Source of the DNA: Actinomadura craniellae
GTDB taxonomy: Bacteria > Actinomycetota > Actinomycetes > Streptosporangiales > Streptosporangiaceae
Length of the DNA stretch: 64,000 nucleotides
Assembly: GCF_003289645.1 (NCBI RefSeq)
Contig: NZ_QLYX01000003.1
Span: forward strand, 248,001 to 312,000
Direction of reading: 5' to 3'
The position numbers and the translations under genes were made by a program. A model generated the notes under the pieces. It saw only the letters and a program-made list of their open reading frames with translations. It was not told where the DNA came from and ran no database searches. Below are positions 39,065 to 47,849 of the stretch, in pieces; within the stretch, counting starts at the first letter, position 1, and every line of letters begins with the position of its first letter.

Positions 39065-41464
39065 ATGCGCGCAGGAGACGAACTGGCGAGCCGGTACCGC
39101 GTGGAGGAACTCCTGGGCCGCGGCGGCATGGGCGAGGTGTGGCGCGGCATCGACCTGCACCTGGACCGGCCCGTCGCGGTCAAGGTGCTGCTGACCGACC
39201 CGTCCCATGGCGACCGGGCCGACGACCGCGCGCTGCGCCGCTTCCACCGCGAGGGCAGGGCCGTCGCCAGGCTCAGGCATCCGGCGATCACCGAGATCCA
39301 TGACGTCGGCGTCCACGACCGGCGGCCGTTCCTGGTACTGGAACTGCTGCGCGGGCCGAACCTGAAAACCCTGCTGGAGCAGGCTCCGGAAGGGCTGCCG
39401 ATCGGCCAGGTCCTCGACTACGGAGCCTGGGTCGCCGCGGGCCTGGCCGCCGCCCACGCCGAAGGCGTCGTGCACCGCGACATCAAACCCGCCAACCTGA
39501 TGCTTCAGGACGACGGGCAGGTGAAGATCTGCGACTTCGGGATAGCCCGGCTCGAAGACGCCACCGCCGACCTGTCCGTGACCGGAGCCCCGATGGGCAC
39601 CGCGCGCTACATGCCGCCCGAACAGTCCCAGGGCCGGCCCGTCGACGGCCGGGCGGACGTCTACGCCCTCGGCTGCACCCTGTTCCACCTGCTCACCGGC
39701 CGCGTCGTGTTTCCCGCCGACAACGTGCCCGCCGTGCTGGCCATGCACCAGGCGACACCACCCGAGAGTCCCCGTACCCTCCGGCCCGGCATCTCCGCGG
39801 AACTCGACGCCTTCCTGCTCACCCTCCTCGACAAGGATCCCGCTCGGCGCCCCGACGCCGCCACCGTCTCCTCGGTACTCCGCGCCGCCGTGAGTCCCGT
39901 GCCCGCTACGCGTCCCGAGCCCGCCGAGCCTGTCGTGCGTCCCAGGTCTGTCGGGCCCGCCGCGCGTCCCGAGATCACCGTGCCCGCCGCGCGTCCTGAG
40001 CCCGGCGCCCGGCCGGGTGAGACCGACCGTGCCGCCTCGCCGATCACCGACCCTGGCGCGCCGGCCGAGCCGGACCCGGCCGAGGCCGAACGCGCCGCCC
40101 GCGCCATTACCGACCTCCACGAGCAGGTCGTGGTGCTCGCCGAGCCGGACCCGGCCGAGGCCGAACGCCTCGCCCGCGCCATCACCGACCCTCGGGCCAG
40201 GAGCAGAGCGCTGGCGGAGGTCGCACGTGTGCTGGCCGGGCGCGACCCGGCCGGGGCGGAACGCGTCGCCCGCGCCATCACCGACCTCCACGAGCAGGTT
40301 GTGGTGCTCGCCGAGCTGAACCCGGCCGAGGCCGAACGCCTCGCCCGCACCATCACCGACCCTCTCGTCCAGGCCAGGGCGCTGAGCGGCGTCGCCGGGA
40401 CGCTCGCCGACCGCGACCCGGCCGAGGCCGAACGCGTCATCCGTACCATCACCGAACCCTCGATCCGGGCCGAGGCCCTGGTGGACCTCGCGTACCGGCT
40501 GGCCATGTGGCGGCGGGACGCGCGAGGCTGGCGTCCGCCGAGCGAGGCGCTGCAGTCCCTCCCCATGTGGGAGGAGTCGATCGCCGCAGGGCGGGGGGCT
40601 CGCATCCCCGACCTGCTGGCCGAGGCCGAGCAGATCGCCCGCACCCGCACCCTGCCCGAGTCCCGCGACCGGCTGCTGAACCGCATCGTCAGGCTCCTGG
40701 CCACCCGCGATCCGGCGCGGGCCGAGCGCGTCGCCCGCACCCTCTCCGACCCTGGAGACCGGGCCACGGCGCTGGTGAAGGTCGCCGCCACGCTGGGCGA
40801 ACGGAACCCCGACCGCGCCCGCCGGCTACTGGCGGAAGCCGAACGCACCGTCCGGACGGACCGGCTGCTGAAGCGCGTCACCAGACCGTTCGCCGGGCGC
40901 CGCTCAGCCGCGGACGAAGGGCTTGACCGGTTGAACCGGCGGTTCGCCGACCCCGACCGCTGGGGTTGCCCGCTGGAGGCCATCGCGGAGGTACTGGCCG
41001 GACACGATCCCGCCGGAGCCGAACGCGTCGCCCGGTCGATCACCGACCCCGAGGGCCGGGCCAGCGCGCTGGAGGCCGTCACGACGGTGCTCGCCGGCCG
41101 GGATCCGGCCGAGGCGGAACACCTCGCCCGCACTTTCACCGACCCCTGCACGAAGGCCCTGGCACTGGCGAAGATCGCCTGCGTGCTGGCCGGCACTCCA
41201 GGCTTTCTCGGGTTTCCCTACGACCGCCGCGAGCGGGATCCGAGCCATGCCCGCAACCTGCTGACCGAAGCCGAACGCCTCGCCCGCGCCCTGCCCGACC
41301 CCGACGGGCAGGACAGGGCGTTGACGCTGATCGCGCGATCGCTGGCCGGGCTCGACCCGGCCGAGGCCGAACGTCTGGCTTGTTCCCTCCCCGACTCGGG
41401 CCGCCGAGACCGGCTCCTGGCCGACATCGCCAAAACGGCCACCGATCGGAACCGCGAGGGCTGA
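39065..41464 (+). CDS. Ser/Thr protein kinase with about twelve helical repeats
   Basis: 799 residues. Kinase domain 1-265: P-loop LGRGGMGEVW (17-26), Lys40 in VAVKVLL, catalytic HRDIKPANL (Asp139), DFG Asp157, and MPPEQ in place of APE. A Pro/Arg/Glu-rich linker (280-325) follows. From 335 to the end about a dozen units of 33-35 residues repeat the pattern DPAEAERLARAITDPxxRA, then ALAEVARVLAGR, forming a TPR/HEAT-like solenoid. No transmembrane helix or PASTA domain, so cytosolic. The solenoid probably binds partners or substrates. TAGGTT at 39002-39007 is a candidate -10 box. Confidence 0.92.
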   Translation: MRAGDELASRYRVEELLGRGGMGEVWRGIDLHLDRPVAVKVLLTDPSHGDRADDRALRRFHREGRAVARLRHPAITEIHDVGVHDRRPFLVLELLRGPNLKTLLEQAPEGLPIGQVLDYGAWVAAGLAAAHAEGVVHRDIKPANLMLQDDGQVKICDFGIARLEDATADLSVTGAPMGTARYMPPEQSQGRPVDGRADVYALGCTLFHLLTGRVVFPADNVPAVLAMHQATPPESPRTLRPGISAELDAFLLTLLDKDPARRPDAATVSSVLRAAVSPVPATRPEPAEPVVRPRSVGPAARPEITVPAARPEPGARPGETDRAASPITDPGAPAEPDPAEAERAARAITDLHEQVVVLAEPDPAEAERLARAITDPRARSRALAEVARVLAGRDPAGAERVARAITDLHEQVVVLAELNPAEAERLARTITDPLVQARALSGVAGTLADRDPAEAERVIRTITEPSIRAEALVDLAYRLAMWRRDARGWRPPSEALQSLPMWEESIAAGRGARIPDLLAEAEQIARTRTLPESRDRLLNRIVRLLATRDPARAERVARTLSDPGDRATALVKVAATLGERNPDRARRLLAEAERTVRTDRLLKRVTRPFAGRRSAADEGLDRLNRRFADPDRWGCPLEAIAEVLAGHDPAGAERVARSITDPEGRASALEAVTTVLAGRDPAEAEHLARTFTDPCTKALALAKIACVLAGTPGFLGFPYDRRERDPSHARNLLTEAERLARALPDPDGQDRALTLIARSLAGLDPAEAERLACSLPDSGRRDRLLADIAKTATDRNREG

Positions 41465-41477
41465 AGCCCGCGAACCG

Positions 41478-41519
41478 GCCCGGGCGGCCCCCACTGATCC
41501 ACGCTGGGTCCGCCCGGGC
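41478..41519. terminator. Terminator between kinase and methyltransferase genes
   Basis: GCCCGGGCGG (41478-41487) and CCGCCCGGGC (41510-41519) form a perfect 10-base stem with a 22-base spacer between convergent genes. Confidence 0.6.
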
Positions 41520-41586
41520 GCACACCACCGGCAGGTCACCACCACGACGATCGTGCCGGGCCGGCGGTGAGCAGGCCGCGCAGGGC

Positions 41587-42642
41587 TCAGGGACGGGCTT
41601 CGTAGACGATGTTGAACGGGGTCTCGCCGACACGCCGGAAGCGGGTGAACCCCGCCTCGGCCGCGATCTTGTGGATCGACCGCTCGCCGGCCTGGGCGCC
41701 GAGCGCGTGACCGCCGTCCTGCGAGAGGGCGTTGGGTACGCACAGGAAGGTGGAGAAGGAGTAGTAGACGCGGCCGACCGGGTTGAGGTTGTCCGCGACG
41801 GTGTCACCGGCGAACGGCTCGACGATCATCCAGGTGCCGTCGTCGGCCAGGGACCGGCGGATGTGCCGGGCCGCGGCGACCGGGTTGCCCATGTCGTGCA
41901 GGCAGTCGAACGTGGTGACGAGCTCGTAGGGACCGCCGGCGAAGGTCTGCGCGGAGGCGACCTGGAACGTCAGCCGGCCGTCGCAGCCGGCGTCGGCGGC
42001 CCGGGAGCGCGCTTGGACGATCGACCCCTCGTGGTAGTCGGAGCCGATGAACTCCGACTGCGGGAACGCCCTGGCCATGAGGATGGTCGACGCCCCCAGC
42101 CCGCAGCCGACGTCGGCGACCCGGGCGCCGGCGCCCAACTTGGCGGTGACCCCGTCGAGGGCGGGCAGCCATTCGGTGAGCAGGTGGGCGGCGTAGCCCG
42201 GGCGGAAGAACCGCTCGCATCCGGTGAACACGTCCTCGTCGTGCTCGTGCCAGCCAACTCCTTCCCCCGTGCGGAACGCGTCGGTGATCTCCGGCAGGGC
42301 GCGCAACGCGCCGAGGGCGAGTTGGAAGGCGCCCGGCGCGTACAGCAGCCCGTCGGGGTCGGTCAGCGCGAACGCCTGCTCGGCGGTGAGGGAGTAGGCC
42401 CCGGAGTCCGGGTCGTACTCGACGTAGCCCCCGGCGGCCTGGCCGCGCAGCCACTCCTCCACGTAACGCGATGCGGTCCCGGTGTGCTCGGCGAGTTCCG
42501 CCGGCTGCCAGGGTTTGTCGGCGAGCGCCCGGTACAGCCCGAGCCGGTCACCGACCACGATGCCGCCCGCCGCCATCACCGCCCCCAGGTCGCCGACGAA
42601 CCGGTGCAGGAACGCGTTCATCCTGTCCATGTCGAGTTCCAT
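41587..42642 (-). CDS. SAM-dependent methyltransferase with N-terminal winged helix (Rv2258c-like)
   Basis: 351 residues. The N-terminal 100 residues form a winged-helix dimerisation domain with YVEEWLRGQAAGGYVEYD. The Rossmann domain has RVADVGCGLGAST (about 174-186), then FIGSDYHEGSIVQAR and TFDCLHDMGNPVAAARHI. Rv2258c-like enzymes methylate small molecules; substrate unknown. AAGGGGG is seven bases before ATG 42642; the longer frame to 42837 is not believed. Confidence 0.88.
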   Translation of the reverse strand: MELDMDRMNAFLHRFVGDLGAVMAAGGIVVGDRLGLYRALADKPWQPAELAEHTGTASRYVEEWLRGQAAGGYVEYDPDSGAYSLTAEQAFALTDPDGLLYAPGAFQLALGALRALPEITDAFRTGEGVGWHEHDEDVFTGCERFFRPGYAAHLLTEWLPALDGVTAKLGAGARVADVGCGLGASTILMARAFPQSEFIGSDYHEGSIVQARSRAADAGCDGRLTFQVASAQTFAGGPYELVTTFDCLHDMGNPVAAARHIRRSLADDGTWMIVEPFAGDTVADNLNPVGRVYYSFSTFLCVPNALSQDGGHALGAQAGERSIHKIAAEAGFTRFRRVGETPFNIVYEARP

Positions 42643-42941
42643 GAAATGCCCCCTTCTCGTGATGTGCATTCCATGGATACGGGCCACCGGTTGCCGCCCG
42701 GTTGCCGGTCGCGCCCGTCCGGTCCGGTGCTCCACATTCCGGGGACCGGCTCCTGCCCGCAGCCGCTGGGCCGTCGTGGTGAGCGGGTGGTGACGAACGG
42801 TGACATGAGGGTGTCGTCCATGTGGCTGTTTCTCCACCGGTCACCGGACGCACACTGGGCTCCCACGGCGAGGGAACACCGAGGGCGGTACCGACACCGC
42901 CGGCGTGGGCTCACCGGCACCCCCGAACGGAACCTGCCTTC

Positions 42942-43481
42942 ATGCCCCGACCGCTGCGTCTCCTCGTCGCCCTGGTGGCGGCCCTGGCGACCGTCGTGCT
43001 ACCGGCGCCCGTCCCGGCCTCGGCCGGCGTGCTGGACGTGACCTGCATCCCGCCCAGCAGCGACCTGGTCACCTACAGCCCGCCGCTGACCACGACCGCG
43101 CAGAACGTCTCCATCAACGCCGCCACCCAGTACGGGCCGTGCGTCTCGCTTGGCGAGCCCGGGGTGACGTCCGGTTCGCGCAGCTTCCAGGGCACGGGCA
43201 GCCGCTCCTGCCTGGGCCTGGTCCAGGCCGGCACCGAGACCTTCACCATCACCTGGAACACCGGTCAGACCAGCACCGTCACGGTCAACAAGATCTCCAA
43301 CATCGTCGGCGCCACCCTGGTGGTGACCTTCACCGGCACGGTCACCTCCGGCCTGTTCGCCGGCGGCACCGTGCTGCAGACCGTCACCGGCCTGGCCACC
43401 GACATCCTGCAGTGCACCGCCGGCCTGGGCACCGTCTCCAGCATCTACTCCCTGGTCACCCTGGAGATCACCTCGGTGTGA
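42942..43481 (+). CDS. Secreted beta-rich protein of unknown function
   Basis: 179 residues. Signal peptide LRLLVALVAALATVVLPAP with cleavage after PASA. The mature chain is Thr/Ser/Val-rich with four Cys and likely beta-sandwich. Similar small exported proteins are common in actinomycetes and unassigned. The start could be earlier in the same frame, but the signal peptide begins at ATG 42942. The 300-base gap 42643-42941 before it shows no gene. Confidence 0.78.
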   Translation: MPRPLRLLVALVAALATVVLPAPVPASAGVLDVTCIPPSSDLVTYSPPLTTTAQNVSINAATQYGPCVSLGEPGVTSGSRSFQGTGSRSCLGLVQAGTETFTITWNTGQTSTVTVNKISNIVGATLVVTFTGTVTSGLFAGGTVLQTVTGLATDILQCTAGLGTVSSIYSLVTLEITSV

Positions 43482-43600
43482 GCCCACTCGCCCGGCCGCC
43501 GGGCACCCACCGAGCCGCCCCGGCGAGCAGGAACCAGCCCGGACGTGGGGGTGTCCGTGTTTCGTTTTCCACCCGGCTCGGTCGGCGGAGGAGGCTCTCG

Positions 43601-43640
43601 GCTGGCACGGTGGTCGCTGATCTGCTGGCACGATAGTCGC
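43601..43640. repeat. Two 17-base direct repeats, 23 bases apart
   Basis: GCTGGCACGGTGGTCGC (43601-43617) recurs as GCTGGCACGATAGTCGC (43624-43640). They lie in the convergent gap after the secreted protein gene. Role unknown. Confidence 0.55.
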
Positions 43641-43691
43641 AAGATCATCGACTCGACGGCGGAGCCGGAGCGGCGTTTCCGCGCATCGTGC

Positions 43692-43725
43692 GGAGGGGCG
43701 ACAAGCATGTGCCTGTCGCCCCTCC
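43692..43725. terminator. Bidirectional terminator hairpin
   Basis: GGAGGGGCGACA (43692-43703) and TGTCGCCCCTCC (43714-43725) form a perfect 12-base stem with a 10-base loop between the convergent secreted-protein and four-helix protein genes. The rest of 43482-43824 has no gene. Confidence 0.75.
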
Positions 43726-43824
43726 TGGCATGCCGCCGTCATCCTCCGTCGCGGGTTCCTGGTCCGACCGGGAGCCCGTGACACGGGCGGCCTCCGTGGC
43801 CCAGGCGATCGCGGTAGGTGGCTG

Positions 43825-44262
43825 TCAGGGGCGGAGCGCGTTCAGGGCCTGGTGGCAGGTGTCGATCGCGCGCTGGGTGGCCTGCGAGCAGATGCGGCAG
43901 TGCTCGTGGTGGGAAGCGTGCCGACTGCACGTCTCGTTGCTGCGCTGGCATGCCAGCAGGCACACCTCCAGCTGCGCGGTCAGTAGCGCACTGTCGTCGA
44001 TCTTCGTGCGGGTGAGCAGCCGCCGGGTGCTGGTGACCACGTCGGCGCAGTCCAGATCGTGGAGCACGGCCATGTGGAGATGGCCGGCGTCCTCCCGGGC
44101 CAGCATCCCGGCCGCGCAGGCCGTGGTGGCCTCCTCGCAGTGGGCGAGCACGTCGGCGAGGGACGCGAGCGTCTCGCCGTCGAGCGGGGCTTGCGCCATC
44201 AGGCTGTCGAACAGTTCACGGGTTTGAGGCAAGACAACTCCCAACGGTGTGCCTGGTTGCAT
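43825..44262 (-). CDS. Cys-rich four-helix copper-binding protein (DUF326-like)
   Basis: 145 residues, helical, with about nine Cys and several His placed along helices: CEEATTACAAG, DLDCADVV, VCLLACQRSNETCSRHASHH, HCRICSQATQRAIDTCH. This is the pattern of DUF326/Csp-type four-helix bundles that store or buffer copper(I) in the core. The gap 44263-44563 upstream holds no supported gene, only a stretch of coding-like sequence on the plus strand (near 44400-44500). Confidence 0.85.
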   Translation of the reverse strand: MQPGTPLGVVLPQTRELFDSLMAQAPLDGETLASLADVLAHCEEATTACAAGMLAREDAGHLHMAVLHDLDCADVVTSTRRLLTRTKIDDSALLTAQLEVCLLACQRSNETCSRHASHHEHCRICSQATQRAIDTCHQALNALRP

Positions 44263-44563
44263 CCGGGCTCGTCCAGGAGGAAATCGCCTGCCCGCCGCCC
44301 GACTTCTGTCATTCCGGCCTTGCCCGATTCGGCGGCCCCCAACCGAAGAAATCGAGCGTCCGAAATTAGATGGCGGCGCCCACTCGGCCGGCCCCGGCAC
44401 TCCGCCCTGCCCCGCACCGGCTGGACGGCCCGGGCCCTCGACGAACTCCACATCACCACCGTCGCGCGCCGCCTCCTCCGCCGGCCGCGGTACGAGCCGG
44501 CGGAGCCGTTGCCCGGGAGCGGCTGGAATTCGGCCCGGTCCGGGCATCGGCTCCACGGCGGGC

Positions 44564-45178
44564 TCAGCGCGAGTAGTACTCCACGACCAGTTGCACGTCG
44601 CAGATGACCGGGATCTCGTGGCGCTCGGGTAGGCGGACCAGCTGCGCGGTGAGCGTGGTGTGGTCGGCCTGTAGGTAGTCCGGGACGCGCTCCGGGACGT
44701 GCGCGCCCGCCGCGGCCAGGACGAAGGGCGGCTTCGTGCGGCTCCGCTCGGCGATGGTGACCACGGCGCCCGGGCGCACCCGGTAGGAGGGGATGTTGAC
44801 GCGCGCGCCATCGACCTCGACGTGCCGGTGGGAGACGAACTGCCGCGCCTGGTAGATCGTGCGGGCGAACCCGGCCCGTAGGACGACCGCGTCCAGCCGG
44901 GTCTCCAGGTCGGCCAGCAGCACGTCGCCGGTCCTGCCCGTCCTGCGTGCGGCGCGGTCGAAGGCGCGGCGGAGCTGCTTCTCGCTCATGTCGTACTGCG
45001 CGCGCAGCCGCTGCTTCTCCAGCAGGCGGGTCTTGTAGTCCGTCGACTGCTTGCGGCCGCGGCCGTGCACGCCGGGCGGGTAGGGGCGGCGTTCGAAGTA
45101 CCGCACGCACTTGGGGGTGAGCGGGATCCCGAGGGCGCGGGAACGCTTGACTTTCGGGCGGGACTGGTTCACGAACAT
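44564..45178 (-). CDS. rpsD: Alternative 30S ribosomal protein S4 (Cys-poor paralogue)
   Basis: 204 residues. NQSRPKVKRSRALGIPLTPK, RRPYPPGVHGRGRKQSTDYK, LLEKQRLRAQYDMSEKQLRR and the S4 RNA-binding motif TIYQARQFVSHRHVEVDGA. The N-terminal zinc Cys cluster of standard S4 is missing (one Cys only), so it is a stand-alone paralogue. It sits alone, away from the rps-rpo operons, divergent from a DUF2470 gene across an iron-box-like palindrome, so metal-dependent expression is likely. ATG 45178 versus 45187 is open. Confidence 0.9.
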   Translation of the reverse strand: MFVNQSRPKVKRSRALGIPLTPKCVRYFERRPYPPGVHGRGRKQSTDYKTRLLEKQRLRAQYDMSEKQLRRAFDRAARRTGRTGDVLLADLETRLDAVVLRAGFARTIYQARQFVSHRHVEVDGARVNIPSYRVRPGAVVTIAERSRTKPPFVLAAAGAHVPERVPDYLQADHTTLTAQLVRLPERHEIPVICDVQLVVEYYSR

Positions 45179-45190
45179 CCTTTCCATGAC

Positions 45191-45216
45191 TAAGGTTAGC
45201 CTTACCTTAGCTAAGG
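45191..45216. promoter_or_regulatory. IdeR/DmdR-type iron box between rpsD paralogue and DUF2470 gene
   Basis: TAAGGTTAGCCTTACCTTA (45191-45209) matches the DtxR/IdeR consensus TTAGGTTAGGCTAACCTAA at 15 of 19 positions and has eight of nine symmetric pairs. It overlaps a second palindrome CCTTAGCTAAGG (45205-45216). It lies 12 bases from the S4 start and 15 from the DUF2470 start, so a bound repressor would block both genes when iron is plentiful. Confidence 0.7.
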
Positions 45217-45223
45217 AGGCCGG

Positions 45224-45937
45224 ATGTCCGCCATCGATCCCGTCGTCGCCCCGCCCGCCGGGCCCAGCGCCGCGGAACTCGTCCTGTCCGTCCTCGCAAC
45301 GGCGGGATCCCTGACCCTCACCACCGAGGGACACCGGGTCGGGCTGGCCGGGCTGCACACGGTGACGACGCCCGGGCGCCTGCGGCTGGACGTCCCGGCC
45401 GGAAGCCACCTGCACAGCGAGGTCGCGCACGCCCCCGGCGGCGACCTGGCCGCCACGGTGGAGTTCACCGACGTGGCGCCGGTCGCGGTACCGGACCGGG
45501 TCCGGGCCAAGGTGGTACTGGGCGGCTGGCTCAGCCCCGCCGGTCCGGGCTCGGCCGCGCTGTGCTTCGAATCCGCGCTCATCAACCTGGAACACGACGG
45601 CCGGTCCACCGACGTCGACCCCGACGAGCTCGGCGGCGCCGAGCCGGACCCGCTGGCCGCGATCGAGGCGGACCTGCTCACCCACCTCGCCGACGCGCAC
45701 GGCGACGCCGTCGAACTGCTGTCACAACTGGTGGGCCGGCGACTGCTGTACGGCGTCACGCGGGTGGACCCGCTGCGGCTCGACCAGTACGGGATCGTCC
45801 TGCGCCTCCAGCGCACGGGCGGCACCCACGACGTCCGCCTGCCCTTCCCCGTCCGCCCGCGCGACCCCGCCCACGCGATGCTCCAGATCCAGTCCCTGCT
45901 GGCCAGCGCCCGCAAATGCCCCCACACCCGCAGGTGA
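45224..45937 (+). CDS. DUF2470 protein (heme/iron-utilisation type)
   Basis: 237 residues. The C-terminal DUF2470 has HLADAHGDAVELLSQLVG, RVDPLRLDQYGIVLRLQ and VRLPFPVRPRDPAHAMLQIQ. DUF2470 occurs in HugZ-like heme-utilisation proteins. The N-terminal half is a split-barrel-like region (LTTEGHRVGLAGLHTVTTPG). AAGGAGG lies four bases before the ATG. The iron box upstream supports a role in iron or heme handling. Confidence 0.85.
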   Translation: MSAIDPVVAPPAGPSAAELVLSVLATAGSLTLTTEGHRVGLAGLHTVTTPGRLRLDVPAGSHLHSEVAHAPGGDLAATVEFTDVAPVAVPDRVRAKVVLGGWLSPAGPGSAALCFESALINLEHDGRSTDVDPDELGGAEPDPLAAIEADLLTHLADAHGDAVELLSQLVGRRLLYGVTRVDPLRLDQYGIVLRLQRTGGTHDVRLPFPVRPRDPAHAMLQIQSLLASARKCPHTRR

Positions 45938-46044
45938 ACCGGACGATCGGGCGGATCCGTCCTGTCACCCGGTCTCGCCTGCGGCGGCCGCCCCTGCCGG
46001 AGCGGCCGCGCAACGAGGCGCAGGCACTGCCAGGGCGTGATGGT

Positions 46045-46590
46045 TCAGACCTTGCCGAGGCTCCGGCCGGCGGACGCGGCACGTAGGAGCCGGAGCTGGC
46101 CGATCTCGGCGGCGTTCTTCATCAGCTCGGCGTTCACCCAGCCGATCATGTGGGTGACGGTGTGCTCGGGGGCGTTCTGCCACGGGAAAGGGGCAGGAGC
46201 GTCCAGGTCGGTGCCGGTGAGCCGCCCCAGGGCCGCCAGCCATTCCTCGCGGAGGCCGCGTAGCCACTCGACGGTCGCCTTTCCCGCGCCCGGCCAGACG
46301 ATCTCGGTCCGTTCGCGCGGCGTCCGTCCCTGGACATGGTCGAGGGTCACGCTCCACCACCAGCCCATGTGCCAGCTCAGCCAGCCGATCGTGGGAACGG
46401 GGACGGGGTCGGGCTCGGTCTCGGCCCAGTCCGCCGTCCACCTCCCGGCACCGTCCGGACGCACCGTCCAGCAGTGGGCGGCCGGTTCCCACAGGAAGTC
46501 CTCGGGCACCAGCCGCTCCAAGTGGTACTCGAACAGCGACCAGGTCAGCTCGAACTGCCAACGCAGCAGGTCATGGTGCGATCCGCTCAT
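46045..46590 (-). CDS. DinB-superfamily protein
   Basis: 181 residues. HHDLLRWQFELTWSLFEYHL, ACTIVE helices with WLSWHMGWWWSV and HTVTHMIGWVNAELMKNAAE give the three His of the DinB/YfiT metal-binding four-helix bundle. Such enzymes are thiol-dependent (mycothiol or bacillithiol) transferases or unknown. Start ATG 46590. Confidence 0.87.
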   Translation of the reverse strand: MSGSHHDLLRWQFELTWSLFEYHLERLVPEDFLWEPAAHCWTVRPDGAGRWTADWAETEPDPVPVPTIGWLSWHMGWWWSVTLDHVQGRTPRERTEIVWPGAGKATVEWLRGLREEWLAALGRLTGTDLDAPAPFPWQNAPEHTVTHMIGWVNAELMKNAAEIGQLRLLRAASAGRSLGKV

Positions 46591-46670
46591 CGGCCGAGCC
46601 TGGCACACCGCCACTCCGCCGGGAAACGATTATCCGGCTGACTGGCGAGCGCCCGAACTAGGATCCTTGC

Positions 46671-47186
46671 ATGTCCAGCTATGTCGGGTTCACCTGCTCC
46701 TGCTGCGGCGGCGAGCATGACACGCTGCCCATGCACTACAACTCGGCGGCTCCGGCGTACTGGTCGGAGACCGTCGCCGCGCACCCCGACAGCGAACTCA
46801 CCTCGGACCAGTGCGTGATCGAGGGGGAGCACCTGTTCGTCAAGGGCTTGATCGAGATTCCCGTCATCGACGGTGATGTTTTCTCCTGGGCCGTCTGGGT
46901 CTCGCTCAGCCCCCAGAACTTCGTCCGCATGAGTGAACTGTGGGAGACCTCCGGCCGCGAACAGGAACCCCCCTACTTCGGCTGGCTGGCCACCGAGCTG
47001 TTCCTATACGACCACCCCACCTTGAACCTCAAGACCAATGTGCACACCCGGCCGGTCGGCGAGCGCCCCTTCGTCGAACTCGAACCCACCGATCATCCGC
47101 TCGCCGTCGAGCAGCGAACCGGCATTACCAAAGACCGCGTGCAATGGTTCGCCGAACAGTTCATGCATTCCCAGGGCGACCACTGA
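46671..47186 (+). CDS. DUF2199 protein
   Basis: 171 residues. Starts MSSYVGFTCSCCGGEHDTLP with a Cys pair, then DQCVIEGEHLFVKGLIEIPV and FSWAVWVSLSPQNF, the DUF2199 pattern. Function unknown. TAGGAT (46659-46664) lies six bases before the ATG, implying a leaderless transcript. The protein carries slightly lower-GC codons near its end. Confidence 0.87.
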   Translation: MSSYVGFTCSCCGGEHDTLPMHYNSAAPAYWSETVAAHPDSELTSDQCVIEGEHLFVKGLIEIPVIDGDVFSWAVWVSLSPQNFVRMSELWETSGREQEPPYFGWLATELFLYDHPTLNLKTNVHTRPVGERPFVELEPTDHPLAVEQRTGITKDRVQWFAEQFMHSQGDH

Positions 47187-47849
47187 AGCTCTACGGCACC
47201 CGGTCTCGAATCCCAGGGATACGAGGGCGTGCCAGTAGAGCGCGCTCTGCTCTGGGCATCCTGTGCACATCCCGCGTGCGTGCGGCGGTGGTGCGGTGAG
47301 GCCACGTGGGACGGTTCCGCGGGAAATGCGGCCGGAAGGAGGGTGGGGTCACGGGATTCTGCCTGCTCCGAGACGTATCCGGGAACGGTTCCATACCCAC
47401 CCTCCCTGAGCCGCGGACCCACGAAGGGTTCTCTGACCGGTCTCCAACAAAGGCAGGCTACCGATCACCCGTGACAGTCGCGATCGAGCCACCAGTTTGG
47501 AAGATATCGGTCCGCGATCTTGTAACCAGCCCCGTCACAGCTCAGACGCTATGCGGTAGTGCCCGTGATTCCCCGTGAGTACCCCTTGATCGCCACTCTG
47601 GCGGGCACGCAACGGGCACGCCGTATCGGGGCTGTCATGACCCGGATGGGTCGGTCCGCCAACCCGCGTATATCCCGGGTGCCGTCACGAGGGCCGTGCC
47701 ATCACGAACCAAGGTGTACGGGACGAGCGGCTTGGAAGTCTTGAACGAGGGTCAGGAGCCGGGTCCGTATGAACAGATTGCGCACCGATCAGTTCCCTCC
47801 GCTCGACGGGTCTAGTCTTCCGAGACCGACTGACGGAAGGCATGGCGCT
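47187..47849. other. 660-base region without a supported gene
   Basis: No open frame here has coding character in either strand. It contains a perfect palindrome AGAGCGCGCTCT (47237-47248), a 10-base inverted repeat GGAGGGTGGG/CCCACCCTCC (47338-47347, 47396-47405), and GGGCACGCAACGGGCACGCC near 47604, a string that resembles sequence downstream of actinomycete integrase genes. A TAGTCT -10-like box at 47813-47818 leads into the next gene. It may be the scar of a lost element. Confidence 0.5.

Noticed and set aside
44263-44563. Plus-strand coding-like stretch (DELHITTVARRLLRRPRYEP)
   Set aside because: No start, ribosome site or recognisable family; too short and bounded by stops.
47200-47225. 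TCTCGAATCCC string resembling a tRNA T-arm
   Set aside because: The flanking bases do not pair as a T-stem and no acceptor or anticodon arm can be drawn.
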